This document shows, piece by piece, positions 1 through 14,114 of a stretch of 64,000 nucleotides of DNA (within the stretch, counting starts at the first letter, position 1; each line of letters opens with the position of its first letter). The notes below the pieces were generated by a model. The model saw nothing but the letters and a program-made list of their open reading frames with translations, was not told the DNA's origin and searched no databases. A program made the translations under genes and the position numbers. The DNA lies in assembly GCA_963966185.1 (NCBI GenBank), contig CAWZYM010000253.1, positions 1,430,001 to 1,494,000 of the forward strand, in the 5' to 3' direction. Source of the stretch: Rhabditoides inermis. Lineage: Eukaryota; Nematoda; Chromadorea; Rhabditida; Rhabditidae.

Positions 1-94
1 GAAACGAGTAAATGGAAGAGTTTCCCAGGGTGAGGAGCAATACAAACTAGTATCAGCAATATGAGCAACAAAAAAGACAAAATGATCTACCCAC

Positions 95-1189
<1,095 letters not shown>

Positions 1190-1989
1190 CTTGAGTCGCT
1201 GAAATATAATCAATCAATAACAATAATTGATTCACAAGACGCAACAGTGGACAAAAGAGTAAGTGCGGCGACAACTTCGCTCACCTATGAATCAGACTGA
1301 GTTCTTCTTATTCCTTCGCTCTCTCGCGCCGCACGCGTCTATCCCCGGTAAGCAGTAATGCAATCACACTCTCCTCTCTCTCTCTCCCGCGTCCTTCTTC
1401 CAATCCAACCAGTCGCTGAATCGCGCGTCGATGTCACAATAAGTGTCGATCGCCGGCCGCCCGATCCAACCGCCAAACCGGACACTGCAACAAAACGCAA
1501 CTATCAATCCGCGCACGCACGCAACGTCAATCAATCGATTCCAGTCATCACGAGTGCGCGACTCGCGCGCAAAAAGATGACGCGTGTTGTGTTCTGGGGG
1601 CAATGATGAGTCGGATTGACCGCGCGCCAGAGGGTACGCTCGCTCCCAGAGTATTTACGCACCCGGCAGCAGGACAGTCGCGGCAAGACCCCGCCCCATC
1701 AATAGGACGCCCGGCGCGAGACTACACATGTGCAAACCCCACACCACAATAAACCAGAGGCGAGCGACAGATATGGAAAGTGACTCAAACACTTGAGCTG
1801 TCATAACATACAACATAAACATGTTCATACATAAAACAGTTTATATAAATAGAACATGCGGAATATATGATACAGCTCGTAGACGAGTGGGTAGAGTAGT
1901 AGTGAGATCTCATACATTTCAACAGTGGCTGCTATGATCAAAAAGAAGAAACGTATGATACATCATCAGAAGATCGTCTCATTTTCATC
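1190..1989. other. Intergenic DNA upstream of arf-6 and downstream of cdk-1
   Basis: No exon chain with conserved protein was found. The stretch 1320-1740 is GC-rich and CpG-rich compared with surrounding introns and lies just upstream of the arf-6 start, so it probably contains the arf-6 promoter. The bases near 1800-1980 would hold the cdk-1 3' UTR. This is positional inference only. Confidence 0.4.
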
Positions 1990-3578
<1,589 letters not shown>

Positions 3579-3824
3579 TCTGAAAAAAATAAAGTTAATA
3601 AAGCTGTCAATAAAATTACCGAAAGCAAGTAAACAAAGAAATCAAATTGAACAGAAATAAACTTTCCCGCCCGCTATGAACTGATCGTGGTGTGACCCTC
3701 AACAATTCAAATATCAGGGTATTCTAAAACAGCTGATTTATTTATGACGTCACTTCAATTCAGAGATTTTTTTTAAAATTATAAATTTTCTAGTGATTCC
3801 AAATGTATTACTATTGTTGTAGCG
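3579..3824. promoter_or_regulatory. Shared bidirectional promoter region of cdk-1 and TBCE
   Basis: Only 246 bp separate the start codons of divergent cdk-1 (minus) and TBCE (plus). The segment is AT-rich towards TBCE and contains a TGACGTCA palindrome near 3745, the consensus of CRE/ATF sites. A TTGTTGTAG acceptor lies just before the TBCE ATG. No TATA box is obvious. Shared control is inferred from arrangement. Confidence 0.5.
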
Positions 3825-6800
3825 ATGCGAGAGGAGGAGACATTGATTGGGGTGGACGATCGCATTCACGTCGACAAGCACCGCGCCACGGTGCGATACG
3901 TCGGTCCTGTTGATGGTCAAGTAAGTGTTTGTCTCCTTATTTCACTGTTTCAATAATTTACTTGTTGTTCTCAGTCTGGTCTGTGGGTCGGTCTGGAGTG
4001 GGACGATGTGTCGCGCGGGAAACATGACGGATTCGCGCTCAACAAACGCTACTTCCAAACGAGGTGTGTTCACGGTTTTTTTTTTTGTTTTTGACTGATT
4101 CGATCTTGTAGGCATCCCACGTCGGGGTCGCTAGTTCGCGCAACAAAAGTGAATCGTGGAGCTGATCTGCTTGCGGTCATTACTGATCGGTGAGTTCAGG
4201 TCAGATATCGAGCACAACGCAACTAGAATCAATCCAAATTCTAGTGTATTTCTGATTTCTCTCCTTCTACAGAATGCGTTGCAGGTATGGGGACGATTCG
4301 GAGCAAGAGGTGATGAAGTGGGAGCGCGTTCTCGAAATGAACGTCGGCAACGCCACTCGATACCAGAGGTGCGTTGTGCGTTCAGACAGATTCCATCCTG
4401 ACTGTGCTCGATTTCAGGAAGATATTCTATCTGAAGACAGTGGTGCTGGACAGTCTGCACGTCAACGGACCGCCGCCGCCCGACACACCCGAGTTTGTCA
4501 AGTGAGTCCTCGCATCTCTGCTACTGCAAGTTTATGCGAAATGGCTTTAGCTGCACCGATCTCAACCTCTACAACAACCTGATCAACAGCTGGGCAGATC
4601 TCTTCGAGATCCTCAAGTTCTTTCCTAATCTCAAGGAGCTCATCATATCGTGAGTGGTATTCATCACACGTCTTGTCTCCTTCGCTCCCCCCTTGTTTTC
4701 CGTCTTTCCGTCTCCGTATCCGTCGTTTTCCTTCTCTATCTCTTCTTATGATTCTAATGTTTTCTCCTTGTGTTTTGTATTTTCCTATATTCTTTTTCGT
4801 TCAGCCGCAACCGTCTCGGAGACCTCTCTGCCGATCTTCTCGACCACGTCGTCACCGCCCCCATCACATGCCTCATCGCCAACAACTGCCAGCTCACATC
4901 CGATACGGTGAGTCTGTGAGAATACTATAGAGTTCTAAACTAGGACTGCGTGTTACATTGTTTCCGATAGTTCATGAACAACAGTTTTCTTGAAGTCTAA
5001 TTGTGTGAATGTGGCGGTTGAGATCTCGTCTCTGATGCGCATCTTCCCTCGTGTCGACTCGCTGCACGTGTGCGACAACGGGCTGTCTTCCATCCACATC
5101 GAACACGCGCCCATCCTCAAGACGATCGACCTGAAGAAAAACCCGCTGAGAGAGCTGTCCGCCATTCAGGGACTCGCACATCTTCCGAGGTGAGACAGTA
5201 ACAGATTCTAAAGATAACAGGAATCTTATCGGTAATAGATGCTTGAAGAGAGGAATAAAGCAGAGTAAGTGGAGAGGGGATATCAAGGATAATGCTTGGC
5301 TTCGTTCAGTCTGGAGCAGGTGCTGCTGCTGAGCTGCTCGATCTCGTCGGTGTCGCTCGACTGGCAGCCGCTCGGATTCCGACACCTTACCTACATCAAC
5401 CTCAAGGAGAACGCCATCAAGGAGGTAGATATTCATTTTCATTTTCACTTTTTGGCTTACACTGTACTGTTTTTTTTTGTTTCATGATCGATGTTGTGCC
5501 AATACGCCAATAACCTCATCTGTGCACCTCCATTTTTGTCCAGTGGCCATCTGTCTCTGCTCTCAGTCGTCTACCCGCCCTTGTCACTCTCAACATTGAC
5601 TACATCATGCACACCGAGAAGGAGATGGATGTTAGAGAGGTGAGTGGAGTGGAGTGGCGAATAGTGGAAGGTCGATCATTGTCATTTGTTTTGTTTTTGT
5701 TCTGTTTTATGGAAACATGTTTTCAACAAATTAATTCTTTCCAGGTGATAATAGCCAAGTTGCCGCGGCTAGAGTGCATAGATGGAATGCCGATCAGCGA
5801 GGTGGAGAGGCGGTCGGCGGAGATGAGGTGGGGTGGGGAAAAGAGGAAAAGGGGGGGGGGGAGAGAGAGAGGGGGGAGGGAGGGAGATCTAAAAAGGAGG
5901 AATATGTTTGTGCAGGTTTCTCAACAAGTACACCACGCTGCCTACTGAGGCGAGGAAGGTGCACGAGGCCGATCTCGCGCGCCTGGCAAAGGTGAGAACA
6001 TCCGATTCTATGATAGAATGAATGGTGTGTCCTTGTTCTCTACTCGCTTCTTTTTGGGAACTACATCTCTCTCGCTATCCGGGACTTATCTCTTTTCTCA
6101 TCCTTATCGCGTTCTCTGAACTGTGTGGTGGAGCTGCTCCTGCTATCTGTTAGATTGGGCAAAGGGGTTAGCATGGTCCAAGTCCAAAACTTGCGGTGAG
6201 AAGAAGATACCGCTGTGAGAAAGATTAGGGATAGTGTGCGATGACCGCGAAGACGGCCGCCATTGCATCAGTCGACCGGGTTCATCCACTATGATGTACA
6301 CATACACATGTCATCTTCATCTCTCACTGTGTTCGTAGGTGCACGGTCCGCCAGTGACGGATGCGAAGACTGGCGTCAAGGTGGTCAAGCTCAGCCTCCA
6401 ACTCCCCAATCGACCCGCCGTCACCAGAGTACGTTGCACACATGTTGTGTTTGTCTACTTGTCCACGTAGTATTGTCATCTCATCGTGACAATTCGTACG
6501 TGTTGTTGTGTGCTGGAGTGGATTTCTTATTGTAATGTTAAATGTATTTCAGCCCTTCCCGCTCTTTTTGACAGTACAAAAGCTGGCGGAGATGACATCG
6601 AGACAGGTCAGTGGACTGTGTTCATTTTCTTTTTGCTCGTGATTCGCATGCTCCTCTTTTGTGTCAGCATTCGATCACGTGAATCCGTGGAAGTGGGATT
6701 GCGTGTCGGTTCATGATGACCACTTTTTGTCTCGATGTCTGGAAGTTCTGATTGGATAGCACCGCCTCGTATCTGCTTCTCGCTGTGATTTCTCTTCTCT

Positions 6801-7081
6801 CGCATCACATGATCTCTGTCGCGACGCTCTGCTCCTTTCTCAACTCCCGTTGTCTCTCACTCTTCTCTCCCGTGCACCCCCGACCACCCCCTGCGTACTC
6901 TGCGTCCCCTATCTTTGTGTGTCTGTTTCCTTTAGGGTGCTTGCAGGCTGGCGTTCCGCCGTCTTCCCTTTCCATCCACCTTGTCCAGGATGACTTTGAG
7001 ATGCCCATGGACGATCCTCTCCGACCCATCTCTCACTACGATCCAAAAGACGGAGACGTTCTTAGGATCACGGCAGTCTAG
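3825..7081 (+). CDS. Tubulin-folding cofactor E (TBCE: CAP-Gly, leucine-rich repeats, ubiquitin-like domain)
   Basis: Cytosolic chaperone that works with cofactors C and D to assemble alpha/beta-tubulin dimers. Fifteen exons with continuous phase: 3825-3920, 3975-4063, 4112-4189, 4273-4368, 4418-4501, 4551-4649, 4805-4907, 4996-5189, 5310-5424, 5544-5639, 5745-5827, 5916-5991, 6339-6428, 6553-6606, 6947-7081; total 1488 nt, 495 residues, against about 527 in the human protein. An N-terminal CAP-Gly domain shows SGLWVGLEWDD and GKHDGF (the GKNDG-type groove motif). The middle has leucine-rich repeats (LNLYNNLINSW, TIDLKKNPLREL, YINLKENAIKE). The C-terminus has a ubiquitin-like fold signature (SIHLVQDDFEM...LRPISHYDPKDGD). 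Exon 8 uses a TTGAAG acceptor. The large last intron (6607-6946) could hide one more small exon. First gene of a possible operon with the bZIP and cyclin genes. Confidence 0.93.
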
Positions 7082-7211
7082 TAACTCGCCTTTTTTGCCT
7101 TCACTGATGCAAATCGCACTCGCACTGGGTTGCTTTGTTGATAGCATTATTCGTGAGCTTGTTTTTTCACCGATGTATGTTCGATCTCAGTTTGTATAGC
7201 TTTTTCACAAT

Positions 7212-7217
7212 AATAAA
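7212..7217 (+). terminator. Poly(A) signal AATAAA of TBCE
   Basis: AATAAA lies 131 nt after the TBCE stop codon. The next splice-acceptor-like TTTGTGCAG in front of the bZIP start is about 120 nt further on, the spacing typical of nematode operon intercistronic regions (known for Caenorhabditis; inferred here). Confidence 0.65.
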
Positions 7218-7359
7218 GATGTTTATTGTTACGCTCGCGAGAATCGATTGTGTTGAACTAAAACGTTGGCAAAGCGTTGAGCCGGAATGGCTTTATTTGA
7301 TTGTTATATATGTCGAGCACTTATGATGTTTGTGCAGGTTTTGCCTCTCTCACTCTACC

Positions 7360-8725
7360 ATGTCGTTCTTCGCTGAGTCTGCTCCCGTCGCCACTGATAT
7401 GATGTATCAAGTGCCTCCGCCGCCGCCTTCACAGGCTCTCACTCACGTGCGTTGGTTTATTTATACAATGAATGATGTATATCGCGTTTTGTAGTCATAT
7501 CTTTTTTACTATTCCTCGTCGATGACATTTGAGAATTCGAAGGAGTGGTTGTGTGTGTTTCAGTCTACCGCGTGCGCTGGCCAGTGCCCGTGCTGCGTTT
7601 GTTGAGCCGGTCGCGGCACTCGAGTCTCCCATCCAGCACTACCACCAGACACACCCAACCCCCCACACCCAACACTACCCATATCACGGACAGCAGTATG
7701 CGGTGAGTCGGACTGTTGTTCGGAACAAGCTCGCACGCAACGTCAACTGTTCAGCAGCAGCAGCAGTTCTTCTCTGCTGACAGCCAGGCTGCGCCCTACC
7801 ATCCCTATCCCGTCTACAACAACTACTCTCACAACTATCACTTCTACTACAACACTCCCGCGCCCACTGAGCAGGTGCAAGCGGTTGAGCAGCAACAGTT
7901 TCAGCAGGTGAGAGAAGGGTAGAGAAAGAGTAGGAGAGAGAAAGAAAGAAAGAAAGAAGAGAGAGAGAAGATAGACGGAGAGAGAGAGATAGAGATAGAG
8001 AGAGAGAGAGATAATGGTTGCAGCTCGCTCCCCCGCCCTACTCCCCGGTTAAGGCGCATCTCTTCGACTCTGTGCCCTCTGTCATCCCCGCACAGGAGGA
8101 CATTTTCCAGGAGATTGTCCGCGAGTGCGCAGAGCTCGAAGCGAGCAGCGACGAGCAGAGCAGGTGGCGAGAGAAAGGGGGGAGAGGGAAAAGTCAGAGA
8201 AGGGGGGGGAGAAGAGAAAGATGATTGTTTGCAGGTACGCGACGTCCGAGTCGTCCTGCTCTCCGTCGCCCGACTCCGACTCTCCCCTGTCCTACTCGCT
8301 CTCTCCTTCGGACGTCGCCACCCCCGGCCCCGGCCCCAACAGACGCGAGAGGAAGAAGGCGCAGAATCGAGCCGCCGCTATCCGCTACCGGTCAGTTTCA
8401 CCAGTTTCCGGAGAGTTGTAGTGGTGTGTATGTGCAATGTGTGGTCCATGACACGAACGTGATGATCCGCTCTTATTACGCTCTTTTTGTCGATATCAAA
8501 GTACTTGAAGAGCGACTAGTTAGAAGTTGGCTGAAATGATGGGGAGCGTCTGAACATTGGGTTGGTAATTGCAGTGAGAAGAAGCGTGAGGAGCGGGAGC
8601 GCAGGGAGGGCGAGATCGCCTCGCTGTCCGCCCGCCGGAAGGAGCTGACCGAGACGACGGCAGAGCTGGAGAAGGAGATTGCCTTCCTCAAGAAGCTCAT
8701 GGGCGAGGTCGGCCTGCAAGAGTAG
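7360..8725 (+). CDS. ATF4-type bZIP transcription factor
   Basis: Predicted nuclear DNA-binding factor of the integrated stress response (ATF4/ATF-5 type). Best model has six exons: 7360-7446, 7607-7702, 7755-7907, 8024-8163, 8235-8390, 8575-8725, 783 nt, 260 residues. The C-terminus holds the bZIP: basic region RKKAQNRAAAIRYREKKR, with the N-x-x-AA-x-x-Y-R signature and the RYR of ATF4, then a leucine zipper ending EIAFLKKLMGEVGLQE, parallel to ATF4's KEIQYLKDLIEEV. The N-terminal half is rich in Pro, Gln, Tyr and Ser (transactivation-like). Exon 2 can only be joined in frame through a GTTTGTTGAG acceptor at 7606; the stronger TTTCAG at 7560 would give a stop. No upstream ORF is visible in the 22 nt between the likely trans-splice acceptor and the ATG, so the uORF control known for ATF4 is not evident. 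Confidence 0.88.
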
Positions 8726-9005
8726 CATCGCGACCCTGTCCTTCTGAGCCTCTCTACTCTACTGTCTACTCCTATTCACTCCCTCTCTCTCATGTTTGCT
8801 TCTGTTTTCCGCTGTCTGTATTTTTGGTTGTTTCTGTCTTAGTCTATCTCAAGTAGTCTCTCTCATACCATATTATTTCTCTGTTTATATTGATGGATGT
8901 GTCTGTTGTGTGTGCTGAATGACTGACTCGTGTGCGCGACATTGTATTGCGAAATTCACGCGGCCATGATTATCTCATAATGTTATCTCTTTTTGTGTAA
9001 TTCGA

Positions 9006-9019
9006 AATAAACCATTTAG
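9006..9019 (+). promoter_or_regulatory. Poly(A) signal directly abutting a trans-splice-like acceptor
   Basis: AATAAA at 9006-9011 is followed at once by CCATTTAG (acceptor ending 9019) and then the ATG of the cyclin gene at 9027. Almost no spacing between 3'-end signal and acceptor recalls SL1-type operons of Caenorhabditis, where poly(A) and trans-splice sites coincide. Inference from position only. Confidence 0.5.
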
Positions 9020-9026
9020 AGGAGCG

Positions 9027-9969
9027 ATGTCGGACGACGATGTGCAGGCGGTGGAAGAGACGGAGGAGAAGGAGCAGAACGGGAAGAACGGCTCGGAGAA
9101 GGAGCAGCGGAGGGAGCAGAAGGAGCTGAAGTCACTGCGGCCGGAGAAGCGCAAGATATACCAGATTATAATGGTTGCGTGTGAGTTTGACGTTATGTCT
9201 TTAGCAAGTAAAATCGAGGATTTATTAGCGAGAACCAAATGTAGAAAATGTTAGAAAAATGAAAAAGTGTTAGGAATGTATTTGTAGATATATAAACCCG
9301 GAAGATAGTTTGTCGGGTTACTGTATAAAATTGATTTACCCTCTTGTCGCGTTTAAGATCGCAGGGAGACCAAAGCGCACGCGATTCAAACGACAAACTG
9401 ATCAAAAAAGCCCTCTACGGCCGCAATCCCACAATCGAATCAAAAAGGCCGCACCATAATGTTGTAGGGACTGAGTTTCGCTTACTGACCACCCGGCTGT
9501 CAGTAGCACAAACTGTCCTCCACGTGGTGAATTATACCTTGTGTTTGTGTGATCAAGATTGTCTCAGCAATGAGACTGGTATGGAGAGTAGACAACCACG
9601 TCTAGTGTTGTAGGCGTGCAGCTGGAGGCGTCTAACCGCACTGCCTGCCGGGCCATCCTCCTCATGCACGCCATCCGAAAGAGGCCCGTCGCCAAGGTCA
9701 TCTGCAACTATGTGAGCCGGTTTGTGATCATGTTAGCGAGGAATGTCGAGAATATTGTGTGCGCCTGTTTGACTTTGACCATGGAGTTGAAGTGTTGATT
9801 GTGATGTGGTGTTATTGAAGACTCTGGCGGCGGCGTGTGTGCTAGTGGCGGCCAAGACAGAAGAGGCCGCGCCTATTCGGATGCGAGACCTCGTCAACAC
9901 ATTCCACCACGTGCTACATCCCGCACACGAACCGATCGAGGTTGGAGGAGGGAGGGAGGGAGGGGGAAG

Positions 9970-10003
<34 letters not shown>

Positions 10004-11002
10004 GAGATGTTTGTTTAGTCAGGTGACTTGCACCAGAAGCTGCGCGCCTCGGCGTCTCGCATGGAGTATGTCGTGATGAGGGAGATCAACTTTGACCTCA
10101 GAAAGGAGATGCCACATACGGTGAGGAGAAAAAGAGGATGTGAAGATTACTGGGCTGGTGGAGAATTGCGGGTAAGAAGTAAGAAGAGCGCTGAGGGGGG
10201 AAAGAGAGGATATGAATCTCGTTGTTGGCAGATGCTGTCGCTGTACCTGGACGCTCTGCGCTCGTGGCTGCCCTCCGACTTCGACCGCCACCCCATCGAG
10301 GAGATGTGCTTTGCCATGCTCAGGTGAGGGGACAAGGGAGTTTCGTGTTCGAGATTCAAGATTGAGTGTTTGTATTAAAGACGAGAGGACATTTTTTTGC
10401 TGTCACTGAATGAGAGGAAAGAAAGGCAATAAAAGCGTCACCAGGCAGTGTCTTCAAAGTCATTTTAAATTTGATTAGTAGAATTGTGAATGCGATCACA
10501 TGTGTGCTGTCGTAAACACGTAGTTTTGTGATGTTGGTATGGAGTATCTATCTTGTTTATGAAGGTTTGGTGATGTTTGTGTTGCAGGGACTGTTTCATC
10601 GCGCCTTCCTTTGTCCTCTCCCACTCTCCCGCCTCCATTGCTGTAGCTGTGATCGCCACTGTATTCATGGTCAGTTGCTATATAAGTTCACTATTCAGTT
10701 GCCTTTTTCGTATAGGTTCACTATTTAGTTGCCTTTTTCGTAGCATTTGTGAAATGTGAACAAATCATTCAATACTCGAGCATAGAAGTGTTTTGCTAGC
10801 TGGCTATGGTTCAGCTAGAAATCCGATATTACAAATGTTTTGACAATTGAGAGAGACGGAGAACGGATGGATATATGGTCAGGGTCTCTCGCTGTCGATC
10901 TCTGATTGGCCTCGCGAGGTGTGTGACGGGATGAGCGAGTCGAAGCTGAGGAAGCTGCAGGAGGAGCTCGTCAAGGAGGTGTTCGGAGTCAAGTGCGGAT
11001 AG
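9027..11002 (+). CDS. Cyclin Q-like protein (CCNQ/FAM58 family)
   Basis: Cyclin-box protein resembling vertebrate cyclin Q (FAM58A), the activating partner of CDK10. Seven exons in continuous phase: 9027-9180, 9614-9711, 9821-9940, 10019-10120, 10232-10323, 10588-10669, 10883-11002; 768 nt, 255 residues (human CCNQ is about 248). After an acidic, charged N-terminus comes the first cyclin helix (IYQIIMVACVQLEASNRTA), then ACVLVAAKTEEAAPIRMRDL, in which the AxKxEE core is the usual cyclin-box signature, then a linker and second box ending SPASIAVAVIATVFM. Residue pattern and length fit CCNQ better than cyclins A/B/D/E. Its 5' neighbour is the bZIP gene, 301 bp away, possibly in the same operon. 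The subfamily assignment is from memory of family sequences. Confidence 0.85.
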
Positions 11003-11116
11003 GAGGGGGAGGAGAGAGGGAGAGGGAGGGAGAGAGAGAGAGAGAGGAGGGCGACAAGTAAGGGATAGATCTCGTTGTTGTTTGTTTGTTTGTTTGTTTT
11101 CCGTGCGGGTTATAGT

Positions 11117-11122
11117 AATAAA
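11117..11122 (+). terminator. Poly(A) signal AATAAA of the cyclin Q-like gene
   Basis: AATAAA 115 nt after the stop, preceded by a GA-rich 3' UTR (11003-11055) and a short (GTTT)n run. Confidence 0.6.
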
Positions 11123-11234
11123 ATCACTTTTGAATCAGTGGATTTATTGTTTTCAGAGGATTCTCGGTTATCATGCTTATGCGAGCGGTGTGGGAGCGGG
11201 TTCTTTCTGAAACAGAATTTTTTATTCACTTACT

Positions 11235-11450
11235 TCAATTGTTCCGGTTATTTACCGTTGCGAATATCCTGTCTGTTTTGGTAGGCATGCTGTCTGGAAG
11301 GGGCACTCCTCTCGTCTCTGGTATCCACAGCGAATAGATGAGGACACCTAGACTGAGAAAGGCTGCGAGAACTGCGTAAGGTAGCCATGGGAAGAAAGCC
11401 TCGAGTCGAAAAATCTGCGGACTGACGACAGAAGACAGACCGGCGATCAC
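11235..11450 (-). pseudogene. Orphan last exon of an SLC22-type transporter (third partial copy)
   Basis: 216-bp open stretch identical in length to the last exons at 31625-31840 and 45297-45512. It encodes the same terminal transmembrane segment and tail (VIAGLSSVVSPQIFRLEAFF...TVNNRNN, stop). An acceptor CAG precedes it on the minus strand, but no upstream transporter exons exist here. Sequence similarity to the other two copies continues through the 3' flank to about 11155, then stops. Its only upstream neighbour on this strand is a C-type lectin gene, so it is probably a non-functional duplicated fragment, unless captured as a 3' exon of the lectin. Confidence 0.85.
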
Positions 11451-11714
11451 CTGCAAGTGAAAATATTTTATTTCACTCACACGATAAACAGTAAAATCAA
11501 TACATTGTGGTCGCGTTTGTTTCGAGATCAATCAGATGATCAGATGTCCCAAACACATGAACAATTTGCAATCAAGACATGCAATATTTATCTGTGGATT
11601 GATGATAATTACGGAACAAAAGTTGCGCCACACGCTACTCGAAGCAGGCATCGTCTTTCAAGTTGTATCTGTAAATCTCTCATCAGCGTGTTATATATCT
11701 CTTTCTTATCCTAT

Positions 11715-14087
11715 TTACCTGCAAACGTGCTTATCGTTCTTTACATCGCAGTAATAGTCGTTCCAACTACCAAAAACCGGCATTGATAAAAGCAGGTGAA
11801 CACAATCCTCGGACTGTATGCATGAATGTATTTTTTTTGTCACTCTGTATAACTTTTACTCACATTTCCTGATGAGAATTGATTGTTAGGCTCGCCAGAG
11901 TTCCAGTTGGAATAATTAACGATTTGACCATTCCTCCATCTATGCATTTTAGAAAAAAAGAATGCTCAAGCACATAACACGATCTTACTGGAAAACTTCG
12001 CTATCAACTTGTCGCATTCCCAACCACGCGTTTTCAAAGTTAGCACGATTGGTAAGATCCTCGTATTTCACTCGTCCTGAAAGACAACAATTATCACGTA
12101 TTACACATGATTATTGTTTTATTCATATAGCCGGTTGCAGTTCGTAATATTGTGTCACAACCGTCTGTCTTTCTTGTTTCGCGCTATTGTCGAGAGCTGA
12201 TTAGCTGATTCTACGTCTTTCTACCCCACTTTGAGCGTTAGAACTATGGAACTATAGATTTAGAGTTATATGATTGTTTCTTTTCCATATTTTTATCCTA
12301 GATACCGAATTACCGAATATGAACGCGTTTTCCTCGGCGTTATGAATGGATGCGAGATGAGAGTTGTTTCGGAGGCTGTTACAGTTGGCTTCGGCTTCCG
12401 TCCAAGTCATCAGCGCATCAAAGAACTTGAATAAGGTATACTGATACTGGAGCTGTGTTTGGGAACTTAGGGATAGTGAATTGTTATTATAACTACGAAA
12501 CATGACTGTTTTCAGATTTTTTGTTTTGCATTTTTAGAAAACGTGAGTATGTGCGAAAATATAAAATGTGCATGATTATTACCTTGAAGCATGCATCTCC
12601 GAACTTGGTCCAACCTTCATCACATGTATCCGAAAAAGGAGTGCAGTCCACTTTCTCGCAAGTTATTGGTAGATCGAACTTTGTGACAAACGAAGATCCG
12701 TTGCAAACGGCCAAGGGAATTTCTGGGCTGTACCACGGATCGGGGCCAATATCAGACTTTTGCGAGTTGTCGAGTCTCATTCGATGTTCACTCTGAACAT
12801 GAAACACGTTACATTACAACGTATATAGTATATACTAGAAATGTCTTACCGGGCAATGCAATCTGAGACATGATTTTGTGGTGTCGATAACAGGTTCACT
12901 GCATTCACTGGACGATGGACAGTTTTTCGATAGCGGGGGATTGCCACACGTTGTGCGACAATCGAAGGCTGGATTTCATCATTCAATTATGGTAATCCCC
13001 AGTTGGACATCATTTCTTCGCATTTAGTGTCGCATTTTCGCGCGCTTGAGGCTCTGATTTTAGGGAAATTAGGATCATTCGCAGTCTTTTTATTCGAGCG
13101 CTAATAATTATGACTGCAGAACGAAAGTATTGAGAAAACAAAATAAAAAAGTATTAAACAAAAAAAAATTGTGCTACAGCTCCCAGTTTTCGAGGGAGGG
13201 TGCCCGAAAGTATATTACAAGTACACAATTGTGAGTTAACAACTTAGGGAAACAAGTAAACAAACGCAAAGCGGCAATTAGTGTCCTATGTATATACCTA
13301 GATTAGTGTCATTTAAGAGTAATTAAGTGTATACCTGTAGGAAGAGAACTGGTTGTACTTGGCTCTGCAGCTGTTGTGGTCGTCGGTTCATTTGTAGTGG
13401 CGAGCTCACCTGTTGTTGACGGTCCAACAGTAGTAGCTACTGGGTTCACAACACATGCCAGCTTTGTGAAAACGACCTTCTTGTCGTCGGCATTTTTCGT
13501 TTTCCATCCAAACACATTACACGTTATTCAGACAAGGTGCTCGCTAAAATGCTCGCCTCTTTCCTCCCATGCAAATGATCCTATGACGAATGTGACTTCC
13601 TGTCGCCAGAGTATTCTTGTTCTCGTCGATGAGTGTAAAGATCTAAACAGAGTATTCTGTCCACGTTGTTCGCTTTCACCCACCTGTCCCTCCTCTCCCT
13701 TACAAGTGACGATAGAGACGGTGCATCTCCCAAGTGTTCTCTCTCTATACGCGTAAGTGTTATCTAAACCATCATGTACACTACACTCACTTGATCAACA
13801 CTGTTCCAAACGCAAACGTCGCATCGTCTTTGAACGTCCTCACTCGACGGCAGTTCCTACCTAAAATACTCAGTTATATTACCATATACACAATCGCACA
13901 CACATCTCGGCACTTCTTGTACTTCATATCCGTATGGCAGCGGATAGAGCAGCGGAGCGGGTTGCGGGTATGGGTAGCTGGGCGGGTACTGACTTGGCTG
14001 ACTGGGCAGACTGGGCTGCCCGCCGTATCCCGGCCCGTACTGAATCGACGCTGCTGCTACAGCGACAAGAAGAATCGCTAAGTGCAT
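11715..14087 (-). CDS. Secreted C-type lectin-domain protein with Thr-rich linker (possible nonsense codon)
   Basis: Extracellular protein of the nematode clec type. Exons read 14087-13883, 13860-13791, 13744-13684, 13599 to about 13335, 12968-12850, 12792-12583, 12440-12314, 12076-11989, 11939-11864, 11813-11715. The start MHLAILLVAVAAASI is a clear signal peptide, followed by a Gly/Pro/Tyr/Gln-rich stretch and a Cys-containing module (RCVCDCVYG.NCRRVR, GRCTVSIVTCKG). Next are a Thr/Ser/Pro-rich linker, a Cys-rich segment (FDCRTTCGNPPLSKNC) and a complete C-type lectin domain: DEGWTKFGDACFK, TWTEAEANC, WRNGQIVNYSNWNSGEPN, EDCV, and a WNDYYCDV...VC end. The EPN triplet and WND match carbohydrate-binding CTLDs (EPN = mannose-type by family knowledge). 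An in-frame TGA at 13530-13528 interrupts the linker-side module unless a small intron removes it. Confidence 0.82.
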
Positions 14088-14114
14088 GGTGTCCTTTCTG
14101 TCACGCTCCGGCAA

